Below are positions 53,768 to 60,686 of a stretch of DNA of 60,686 nt, one piece after another. The stretch covers positions 1 through 60,686 of the forward strand of contig JAUYMU010000049.1 of NCBI GenBank assembly GCA_030698405.1. Reading direction: 5' to 3'. The translations under genes were made by a program, and so were the position numbers. Position 1 is the first letter of the stretch. Every line of letters begins with the position of its first letter. Under the pieces are notes generated by a model. It ran no database searches. It was not told where the DNA came from and saw only the letters and a list, made by a program, of their open reading frames with translations. The DNA comes from Bacteroidota bacterium. Lineage in GTDB: Bacteria > Bacteroidota > Bacteroidia > Bacteroidales > Prolixibacteraceae.

Positions 53768-55732
53768 ATGAAACTAAAACTCACTTTTTTCCTGATCTGC
53801 TTTCTTTTTGCCGGAGTAACAGGAGTGAAAGCGCAATCCAAAACATTGGTTATAAATACAAAAACGACAATTGCCCCGATTCAGCCAAGCATGTGGGGAC
53901 TGTTTTTCGAAGACATTAATTTTGCTGCCGACGGTGGTATTTATGCCGAACTGGTCAAAAACCGATCGTTCGAATTTTACAAACCACTGATGGGCTGGAA
54001 AAAATTCGGAGAAGAATATGTCGGACAATTCCAGATCATCAATAGCCAAAATGAAAATAATCCACGTTTTCTGAGGCTTGAATCACTTCAGGGAAAAGAA
54101 CTGGGTTTGGTAAACGAAGGGTTTCGCGGAATGGGCGTGAAGGCTGGTGAGAATTACCTGTTTTCGATATTTGCCCGCCAAAGCGAAGGCGTTTCTGCCC
54201 TAAAAGTTGAATTGCTTGATTCAACAGATTCGGTCATCGGCAAAACCGAGGTGAAAAACTTTTCAGGAGAATTGAAAAAATACGAGACAAAATTGGCCTG
54301 TACTGCAAACGATGCAAAAGCCAGCCTGCGTGTAACACTTTCAGGAAAAGGGGCGCTCGAAATCGACATGGTTTCATTGTTTCCTGAAAATACATGGAAG
54401 AACCGGAAGAATGGTTTGCGTGCCGACATGGTGCAAAAACTGGCCGACATGAAGCCCGGTTTTTTGCGTTTCCCCGGTGGTTGCATTGTTGAAGGCCATG
54501 AACTTGAAACCCGCTACCAATGGAAAAAATCAGTCGGTAATGTTGAAAACCGCCAGATGATTGTCAATCGCTGGAATACCGAATTTGCACACAGAAATGC
54601 CCCCGATTATTTCCAATCGTATGGACTTGGATTTTATGAATACTTTTTGCTTTCGGAAGACATCGGCGCCGAGCCATTGCCTATCCTGAACTGCGGAATG
54701 GCCTGTCAGTATAATTCCTGCGAATTGGTTCCGCTGGATGCGCTCGATCCATACATTCAGGATGTGATTGACCTGATTGAATTTGCAAACGGCGCAACCA
54801 CCACCAAATGGGGGAAACTGCGTGCCGATATGGGGCATCCGGCGCCATTTAATATGAAAATGGTAGGCGTTGGCAACGAACAGTGGGGAACACAATACGT
54901 CGATCGGTTAAAAATATTCCTGGAAATATTAAATGAAAAACATCCCGAAATTATTTTTGTGGGCGGATCAGGTCCATCGCCCGATGGAAAGGATTTTGAC
55001 TACTTGTGGACAGAGATGCGCAATCTGGATGTAAAACTGGTGGACGAACATTATTACCGCAGTCCGGATTGGTTTTTGCAAAATGCCGCTCGCTACGATT
55101 CATACGACCGCAAAGGACCAAAAGTATTTGCAGGCGAATATGCTGCCCACGATAAAGAGGGAAAAGATGCCGAATCGCGCAATACCTGGAAAAGCGCACT
55201 GGCTGAAGCCGCATTTATGACCGGGCTGGAACGCAATGCCGATGTGGTGCATCTTGCTTCGTACGCACCACTTTTCGGAAACGTAAATGCCTGGCAGTGG
55301 CGTCCCGATTTGATTTGGTTCGATAACGAGCATGTGGTGGCAACTCCCAATTATTACGTGCAAAAAATGTTCTCGACCAATGCAGGAACCGATGTCGTTT
55401 CGGCTTTGGTTGATGGGAAAGCTTTAACCGGACAGGATAGTTTGTATGCCAGCGCAACCATCGACTCAAAAACTTCGGAGCTGGTGGTAAAACTCGTGAA
55501 TGTGGCAAAAAAACCGGCCAGCCTTAATTTATCTCTGGAAGGACGCAAAGTATCGTCCGGCGAAATTAGCCTTCAGGTATTGATAAATGAAGATTTGACA
55601 GCATACAACCGCATTGGAAAACCTGAAGTGGTTACTCCGGCGGAAACAAAACTGAAGATTTCAGGAAAAAAAATTGTACTGAATTTAGATGCTTATTCGG
55701 TGACAGTTGCAAGGATTCCGCTGAAGAAATAA
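53768..55732 (+). CDS. GH51 alpha-L-arabinofuranosidase
   Basis: A 654-residue exported glycoside hydrolase with signal peptide (about 1-22, ending VKAQ). An N-terminal carbohydrate-binding-like beta domain lies within about 75-210. The catalytic barrel has acid/base Glu371 in GVGNEQWG and the likely nucleophile Glu457 in FAGEYAAH, plus FLRFPGGCIVEG, all typical of GH51. A C-terminal beta domain follows. It removes terminal alpha-L-arabinofuranosyl groups from arabinan or arabinoxylan. Likely works with the SusCD pair 2.8 kb upstream. Confidence 0.93.
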   Translation: MKLKLTFFLICFLFAGVTGVKAQSKTLVINTKTTIAPIQPSMWGLFFEDINFAADGGIYAELVKNRSFEFYKPLMGWKKFGEEYVGQFQIINSQNENNPRFLRLESLQGKELGLVNEGFRGMGVKAGENYLFSIFARQSEGVSALKVELLDSTDSVIGKTEVKNFSGELKKYETKLACTANDAKASLRVTLSGKGALEIDMVSLFPENTWKNRKNGLRADMVQKLADMKPGFLRFPGGCIVEGHELETRYQWKKSVGNVENRQMIVNRWNTEFAHRNAPDYFQSYGLGFYEYFLLSEDIGAEPLPILNCGMACQYNSCELVPLDALDPYIQDVIDLIEFANGATTTKWGKLRADMGHPAPFNMKMVGVGNEQWGTQYVDRLKIFLEILNEKHPEIIFVGGSGPSPDGKDFDYLWTEMRNLDVKLVDEHYYRSPDWFLQNAARYDSYDRKGPKVFAGEYAAHDKEGKDAESRNTWKSALAEAAFMTGLERNADVVHLASYAPLFGNVNAWQWRPDLIWFDNEHVVATPNYYVQKMFSTNAGTDVVSALVDGKALTGQDSLYASATIDSKTSELVVKLVNVAKKPASLNLSLEGRKVSSGEISLQVLINEDLTAYNRIGKPEVVTPAETKLKISGKKIVLNLDAYSVTVARIPLKK

Positions 55733-55751
55733 AATACATTTAAAATATCAA

Positions 55752-55795
55752 AAAACATCAGCCCGTAAATATTCTCAGTTTTTGGTTGATGTTTT
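55752..55795. terminator. Possible bidirectional terminator
   Basis: AAAACATCA (55752-55760) and TGATGTTTT (55787-55795) flanked by A- and T-runs, with a long 26-base loop, between the converging GH51 and Xre genes. Weak because of the loop size. Confidence 0.4.
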
Positions 55796-55810
55796 TTGAA
55801 ACGAAATTAT

Positions 55811-56125
55811 TTAATGTCCCAGATTGATTTTTAAATGTGGTAATTCAACCTGAAATTTCACTTTTGCCTGTAACGCATTAAATACCCGCATTAAAGTGTC
55901 AACAGTAACATTGCTTGCATTGCTTTCAATTCTTGATATTTGAGCTTTTTGCACACCAATTAGTTTTCCAAGTTCTTCTTGTGTCAGATTGCGTTCCTGT
56001 CGTGTTTGTTTAATGGCTTTCCCTATTAAATCCATTTGTAATTCATACTCAAATACATCTCGTTTAGGAGTACCGATTTTTCCAATAAGTTTATCCTGAA
56101 CTTCGTCTAATGTGTAAGTTTTCAT
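55811..56125 (-). CDS. Xre-family antitoxin-like protein (HigA-type), apparently orphan
   Basis: A 104-residue protein with helix-turn-helix at about 38-92 (NLTQEELGKLIGVQKAQISRIES) and an N-terminal segment KIGTPKRDVFEYEL as in HigA-like antitoxins paired with Gp49/HigB toxins. Such antitoxins normally follow the toxin gene. Here only a 22-codon frame (56122-56190, minus) precedes it, with an ATGA-type overlap and no toxin similarity. It may be an orphan left after toxin loss, or a free-standing regulator. Confidence 0.75.
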   Translation of the reverse strand: MKTYTLDEVQDKLIGKIGTPKRDVFEYELQMDLIGKAIKQTRQERNLTQEELGKLIGVQKAQISRIESNASNVTVDTLMRVFNALQAKVKFQVELPHLKINLGH

Positions 56126-56314
56126 ATGACTTCAAAAAGTTTGTCCATTTGTTCATTTATTGACGACACAAAGCTAATGATAAGTTTCATTAAGTGGAAA
56201 CTATTTTGCGAATTGTTATTGGTTTCTATTTCTCTCCAATTCGTTTTTCAATTTACTATTCTTACCTTTCGGCGTTAAATGATTTAATTTAAAACCAACT
56301 AATAAATTTCATTC

Positions 56315-57757
56315 ATGACAAAATACAATGAAGCTTCGCGAAGATTGTTTCTGAAACAAGCTGCTGCCTTATCATCCATGATGGTATTTCCTACCATTCT
56401 CACCAAAGCCATGTCGGGCGTTACTGCCCCAACAGCCGGATTGGCCGCTGCAAACGAACGTGTAAACCTGGCCTGCATCGGCATCGGAAATCAGGGCGGA
56501 TCGGACATTAATTCGATGTACAATACCGGATTGTGCAACATCGTTGCCCTTTGCGACACCGACATGGGCGCGCCACACACTTTGAAAGCGCTCGAAAAAT
56601 TTCCGGATGTGCCGCGTTTTCAGGATTTCAGGAAAATGTTTGATAAAATGGCCAGTCAGATTGATGCTGTTTTGGTAGGAGTCCCCGATCATTCACATTT
56701 CCCGATCACCATGTTGGCCATGAGTTTGGGAAAACCTGTTTATGTTGAGAAACCAATGGGCCGCACTTTCAACGAAGTTGAACTGATGATTAAAGGCGCC
56801 GAAAAATACAAGGTGGTCACCCAAATGGGAAATCAGGGCCATTCGGATGCCAATTACTTTCAGTTTAAAGCATGGACCGAAGCCGGAATTATTAAAGATG
56901 TAACCTCCATTACTGCCCATATGAATTCGGCCCGTCGCTGGCACGGATGGGATACGAAAATGACCAAATTCCCAAATGCCGAACCAATTCCGGAAACACT
57001 GGACTGGGATACCTGGCTGATGGCCGTTAAAGAGCACGATTACAACAAAGACTTTATCAACGGACAATGGCGCTGCTGGTACGATTTCGGAATGGGCGCA
57101 TTGGGCGACTGGGGCGCTCACATTATCGATACAGCCCATGAATTCCTGAATCTGGGCTTGCCTTATGAAGTTGATCCGGTGAAACTCGAAGGTCACAATC
57201 CGTTCTTTTTCCCGATGTCGTCAACGCTGTCGTTTAAATTCCCGAAACGTGGCAACATGCCTCCGCTTGAAATTATGTGGCACGATGGCGTAAACAATAT
57301 TCCGCAGGTTCCTGAAGGTTTTGGTACTTCTGAACTTGACCCGAATATTCCGCCAACAAGCGTAGGTAAAATACAACCTGCCAAACTGAATCCCGGTAAG
57401 GAAATTTACAGCAAAGACCTGATTTTCAAGGGCGGATCGCACGGAAGCACTTTGTCTATTATTCCGGCTGAAAAAGCAAAGGAAATGGAATCGAAATTAC
57501 CTGAAGTTCCCGTGAGTCCATCGAACCATTATGCGAACTTCCTGAAAGCAGTAAAAGGTGAAGAAAAAACCCGTTCGCCGTTTGAAATCGCAGGTCCGTT
57601 GAGTCAGGTGTTCAACCTGGGCGTTTTGGCTCAGCAACTGAATACCAAAATTGTTTTCGACCGCGAAAAGAAACAGATTACCAACAGCAAACTGGCAAAT
57701 CAGATGTTGGTTGGCGCGCCACCCCGCAAAGGTTGGGAACAGTATTATAAAATGTAA
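56315..57757 (+). CDS. Tat-exported Gfo/Idh/MocA-family oxidoreductase
   Basis: A 480-residue protein with a twin-arginine signal (SRRLFLKQAAALSS, about 8-21), then the NAD(P)-binding Rossmann fold with CIGIGNQGG (about 53-61), VEKPMGRTFNEVE, and a C-terminal alpha/beta domain with GDWGAHIIDTAHEF. Periplasmic members of this group oxidise sugars or handle glycosides with tightly bound cofactor. The substrate is not evident, but proximity to the GH51/SusCD genes suggests sugar processing. Confidence 0.88.
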   Translation: MTKYNEASRRLFLKQAAALSSMMVFPTILTKAMSGVTAPTAGLAAANERVNLACIGIGNQGGSDINSMYNTGLCNIVALCDTDMGAPHTLKALEKFPDVPRFQDFRKMFDKMASQIDAVLVGVPDHSHFPITMLAMSLGKPVYVEKPMGRTFNEVELMIKGAEKYKVVTQMGNQGHSDANYFQFKAWTEAGIIKDVTSITAHMNSARRWHGWDTKMTKFPNAEPIPETLDWDTWLMAVKEHDYNKDFINGQWRCWYDFGMGALGDWGAHIIDTAHEFLNLGLPYEVDPVKLEGHNPFFFPMSSTLSFKFPKRGNMPPLEIMWHDGVNNIPQVPEGFGTSELDPNIPPTSVGKIQPAKLNPGKEIYSKDLIFKGGSHGSTLSIIPAEKAKEMESKLPEVPVSPSNHYANFLKAVKGEEKTRSPFEIAGPLSQVFNLGVLAQQLNTKIVFDREKKQITNSKLANQMLVGAPPRKGWEQYYKM

Positions 57758-57775
57758 TTTGGTCTATTACACTAT

Positions 57776-57811
57776 AAAAAAGTCCGGAACATTACACTCC
57801 GGACTTTTTTT
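57776..57811. terminator. Bidirectional terminator
   Basis: Stem AGTCCGGA (57781-57788) / TCCGGACT (57798-57805), extended by an A-run before and a T-run after, in the 60-bp gap between two convergent genes. Confidence 0.85.
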
Positions 57812-57817
57812 ATGATT

Positions 57818-59254
57818 TTATATCACCAGTCCTGCTTTTCGGAACTCATCTTTTAAAGCCGGTAAGTTTGGTTTTTGGTTGTATAGTTCCGATGTTAATT
57901 TTCGAATATCTTCACCCATACCCTCTATCTTTTTTGCTTTTTTAAGCATTGATGCAATTTCGCTGTAAGTTTCTCTTGAACGTAATTTCGCCATTTTATG
58001 AGTAATGCTTTTTTTAATCATTTCCCATGCAATAAGCGGGCGTTCGGTAAATAAATAATGAACAGCTTTGTCAAAATTAATCGAATAATACGAGTTCAGA
58101 TTTTTAAAATAGTCTTTGTTTATCAACTCAATAAGCTGATCAAACAATTTTTCGTGCGCATAAAACTTTGCTTTGGTGTCGCTACTATCCAACGATTCGA
58201 TAAATGGAACTATCTCTTCAGGTGTTATTTGTCTTTTCAACTTTTCAAAACTATCAATGTCAGCTTTGTAACTTGCATTTTTTTTCAATAACGAAATATG
58301 GAACGGGGTTCCTAAAACTACTTTATCCAATAAATATTCTAAGGTCTGCATGTTAAACCTTCCATATAAACCTGATGCCGATTTCTCAAATTTATTTCTA
58401 TCCTGGCCATAATAGTAATCCATTAATTCTATTGAAGTATCAAAATCCTGCAAAAAGCAGGATTCAAGGCTCTCTATCCAAATCTTTTTGTCGCCAATGA
58501 GTTTGGTTACCTTGTTCAATAAATTCGGAACTGCACTTAACCCGGCATTAAATTTTTGTTTCGCTTCCCATACAATCAGAGCCTGGGTTTTATCTTTAAC
58601 AACCGCTATCAGAATGTCCGAAATAAATCGAAGATATTCATTTTCATCCTTATAATACTGGTTGTTAAACGAGAAAGCCAGCTCCGTCGCATTTTTACAA
58701 TCAATTTTATTAAACGTCCGGTTTGCAAGGTTTTGTTGATTTTCTTTGCTGATTTTTTTTGTTTCTTCAATAAAAAAATCATTGGCCGGATCTCCCAGAT
58801 TAGAGTAAGGATCGTTTATTTCAGCACAAGTAATTCCATGGAAAACAGCAGTAAAATCGCGTATTATATCCACCAGGTTTCCTGTTTGCAGAACCATTTT
58901 CAAATCAGTGACATAATCTTCGAAAACCTCCGCAGCCTCATCCTCTGCAACAATTCGGGCAACTTCATACTCGGGAACATAATGGCTTGAACCTTGCCAG
59001 CGATCCCAATCCGGTTCCTCAAAATCGAGTTCTTCCAAAATTTCAATGATGCTTTCGGCTTTGTCAATAATGGCTATTATTGTTTCTTCCGGCGAAAATG
59101 GAGGCTCGTAATTCAACCGTAGATTCTCGTAATTGACTTCAAAATGTTTGATGAAATCCGCTCTCAGCGTTTGGTTGTTTTCAAGAAGTTGAAAAAGGTA
59201 ATTGCACTTTTCATCCTCCGTAAGGTTTTGAAATAAGTTGTTAAATAATTGCAT
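57818..59254 (-). CDS. Protein of unknown function, mostly helical
   Basis: A 478-residue soluble protein without signal peptide or transmembrane segment. It is acidic in the first third (FEEPDWDRWQGSSHYVP, VAEDEAAEVFEDYV) and predicted helical-repeat-like further on, ending LTSELYNQKPNLPALKDEF. The C-terminal pattern vaguely recalls helical regions of SWIM-zinc-finger-associated proteins, but no zinc ligands are visible. No confident family. It starts 12 bp after the coiled-coil gene on the same strand, so the two are probably one operon. Confidence 0.7.
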   Translation of the reverse strand: MQLFNNLFQNLTEDEKCNYLFQLLENNQTLRADFIKHFEVNYENLRLNYEPPFSPEETIIAIIDKAESIIEILEELDFEEPDWDRWQGSSHYVPEYEVARIVAEDEAAEVFEDYVTDLKMVLQTGNLVDIIRDFTAVFHGITCAEINDPYSNLGDPANDFFIEETKKISKENQQNLANRTFNKIDCKNATELAFSFNNQYYKDENEYLRFISDILIAVVKDKTQALIVWEAKQKFNAGLSAVPNLLNKVTKLIGDKKIWIESLESCFLQDFDTSIELMDYYYGQDRNKFEKSASGLYGRFNMQTLEYLLDKVVLGTPFHISLLKKNASYKADIDSFEKLKRQITPEEIVPFIESLDSSDTKAKFYAHEKLFDQLIELINKDYFKNLNSYYSINFDKAVHYLFTERPLIAWEMIKKSITHKMAKLRSRETYSEIASMLKKAKKIEGMGEDIRKLTSELYNQKPNLPALKDEFRKAGLVI

Positions 59255-59266
59255 AGCGATATTCCT

Positions 59267-60352
59267 TTATTCTTTCCCTGAACTTTCACGCGAATTCCCG
59301 AATAACTGCATTTTGCCTGAACTTTCAATTGCTTTCATGGCAATGTCTTTCACGCTGGTTTCGGCAGTCGTGGCTTTTTTCGAAGCTTCGTTCACCAAGG
59401 CCTCCATATCTTTAACTTTGCTTTTCAGCGTTTCGATGGTCTGCTCTTTTAGTTTAAGCTCACCTTCAGTCTGTTTGGCTGTCAGTTCTTTTTCGAACCT
59501 GAATTCGGATTGCAGTTTTTCAGTAGCCAATTTCACAGCGGCAACCACAGCCTTGTCAATTTCAGCAGGGAACGCCGCATTTTTTGTCCTCAATTCTTTA
59601 AGTTCATTTTCGGCTGCAACAACCTGTGCTTCACGCTGGGCAATTTCAAGGTCAAAAGTTTTTTTCTTTTCGGCCAATTCTTTTTCCTGACCGGCCTTTT
59701 TTTCTTCGTAAAGGTCGTTCTCTTTTTTTCGTGTCAGTTTCAGCGAATAGGCATATTCCTCTTCTTCGCGTTTCCGTTCTTTATCTGTTTTTTCTTTCTG
59801 TTCTTTTTGCTGATCTGCCCATTTTAACTGTTCAGTTTTCCAAAGTTCTTTTTGGGTTTTTATTGAAGTTTCGAATGCTTCAGTTTCATTCCTGATTTTT
59901 TCCTCCGAATTTAGCTTGTCTGCTTTCATTTTTTCCTCGAAAGCGTTTCGCTTCTCTGTCATTTCAGCTTCAAACAGGGCTTTTCGCTCTTTTTGTGCCT
60001 GAAGCATGGCTGCCAGCGAATCGGCATTGGCGGTAACCTGATAAAGATCTTCCAGGTTTTGTTTTTCAAGGCGCATGGCCAATTGGATGTCTTCCAGTTT
60101 TTTATATTCAGAGCTCAACTGTTCGCTTAATTTGTCGAGTTCTTTGGCAACATTTAGTTTGAGGGCGGTAATGCCGGTTACAATTCCTTCATTGGTATTG
60201 TCCGATGCTTTTTTGATCACTTCCTGCTGGCGCTTTTCTTCCTGTACCTGTTTCGGTTCAGAAGTTTTTTGTGACTGTATTTTTTTCAAAACATCCTCAT
60301 AAGCAGAGAGGATTTCATTTTTGGTGTTTTTTAAACTAATTTCTGGTTCCAT
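59267..60352 (-). CDS. Long coiled-coil protein of unknown function
   Basis: A 361-residue soluble protein, rich in Lys, Glu, Gln and Ala, with heptad patterns from about residue 70 to 345 and few prolines. No signal peptide, membrane segment or enzymatic motif. A short non-coiled C-terminus follows (SSGKMQLFGNSRESS). Coiled coils of this kind serve as scaffolds or structural rods. It is first in a two-gene operon with the unknown protein downstream, and its start is 64 bp from the terminal repeat, so its promoter may lie in or next to that repeat. Confidence 0.75.
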   Translation of the reverse strand: MEPEISLKNTKNEILSAYEDVLKKIQSQKTSEPKQVQEEKRQQEVIKKASDNTNEGIVTGITALKLNVAKELDKLSEQLSSEYKKLEDIQLAMRLEKQNLEDLYQVTANADSLAAMLQAQKERKALFEAEMTEKRNAFEEKMKADKLNSEEKIRNETEAFETSIKTQKELWKTEQLKWADQQKEQKEKTDKERKREEEEYAYSLKLTRKKENDLYEEKKAGQEKELAEKKKTFDLEIAQREAQVVAAENELKELRTKNAAFPAEIDKAVVAAVKLATEKLQSEFRFEKELTAKQTEGELKLKEQTIETLKSKVKDMEALVNEASKKATTAETSVKDIAMKAIESSGKMQLFGNSRESSGKE

Positions 60353-60416
60353 AGTATTTTTGTTTTAGATTAATTAAAAATTGAGTTCAATGCATTGTCT
60401 TTTTTCTGGTGTGTAA

Positions 60417-60686
60417 GACAAAATTCCTAAACTAATAATTTCTATTAATTAGTTATTAAATGTTTTTTTAAATCCTGAAGGGATTTAATGTCAATAGCCC
60501 CGGATGGAATCCGGGGTAAAATAATGTTAACGAACAACAACCCTACAAAGGGTTGAATTTGTTCATCTTTGATATTCAACCCTTTGCAGGGTTGCAACAC
60601 CTATCTTTCCCGTACCCCCTGAGTTTCACTCAGGGCTATTCATATTCAACCACGTTGTGGTTATTTTGACAAAGAGGGAATTTTGT
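60417..60686. repeat. Hairpin-array, MITE-like dispersed repeat, right copy (inverted)
   Basis: The exact reverse complement of 1-270 except for one base (T where the left copy has C, in the CCCTTTGCAGGG hairpin). Similarity ends precisely at 60417, so both copies share outer and inner borders. The 64 bp between it and the coiled-coil gene hold no recognised feature. Confidence 0.85.

Noticed and set aside
1-60686. The whole window as one large transposon with inverted ends
   Set aside because: The interior is mostly core chromosome (complete dcw cluster, guaB, nadB, coaX, lptC) with no matching transposase, so a contig bounded by repeats is far more likely.

Overview
The window looks like a chromosomal contig of a Bacteroidota bacterium, probably class Bacteroidia and possibly near Marinilabiliales/Prolixibacteraceae (inference). 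The signs are SusC/SusD pairs, a FecR anti-sigma factor with DUF4974, TAnnTTTG-type -7 promoter elements, weak Shine-Dalgarno sequences, Bacteroidetes-type glycine-lipid acyltransferases, an AraR-like NUDIX regulator, and moderately AT-rich DNA with dispersed GC-rich hairpins. The two ends of the window are the same 270-bp hairpin-rich element in opposite orientation with one mismatch. That element has its own 10-bp inverted ends (ACAAAATTCC/GGAATTTTGT), so the window is probably a contig stopped at two copies of a dispersed repeat.

Layout. 0.3-4.2 kb: lipoprotein-like gene, GntP permease, J-domain/KTSC protein, membrane-anchored PQQ-type propeller. 4.3-5.9 kb: accessory islet with a tyrosine-recombinase remnant, a three-gene hicA-hicB-hicB operon with two antitoxins of different DNA-binding folds, and tRNA-Gly(CCC). 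6.1-8.7 kb (minus strand): AraR/NrtR-like NUDIX regulator and glsA-glsB for glycine lipids. 9.0-27.4 kb: a complete division and cell-wall (dcw) cluster, mraZ-rsmH-ftsL-ftsI-murE-mraY-murD-ftsW-murG-[ORF6N gene]-murC-ftsQ-ftsA-ftsZ-ftsZ-yqeY, preceded by 10-bp-phased repeats resembling MraZ boxes. It is unusual in carrying two adjacent, divergent ftsZ genes, an FtsI with three 33-residue C-terminal repeats, and an inserted ORF6N gene. 27.7-28.8 kb: a small operon with an Xre-type regulator and a SecB-like chaperone, resembling a toxin-antitoxin-chaperone (TAC) locus.

28.8-40.7 kb (minus strand): nadB-nadC-coaX, a porin-like protein, a TPR protein, lptC, a CNNM/CorC protein, a PpiD-type isomerase and guaB. 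40.8-43.9 kb: a two-component system divergent from a small secreted protein. 44.2-57.8 kb: a glycan-utilisation region with ECF sigma factor, FecR-type anti-sigma factor, STN-containing SusC, SusD, GH51 alpha-L-arabinofuranosidase and a Tat-exported Gfo/Idh/MocA oxidoreductase. An IS1634-like element sits between susD and the GH51 gene. 57.8-60.4 kb (minus strand): two genes of unknown function, one a long coiled coil, next to the terminal repeat.

Strongest leads: the tandem ftsZ pair, whose first member lacks the usual C-terminal peptide; the Xre/SecB-like locus whose toxin is unclear; the hicA-hicB-hicB operon; the phased repeats before mraZ; and the hairpin-array element at the window ends.
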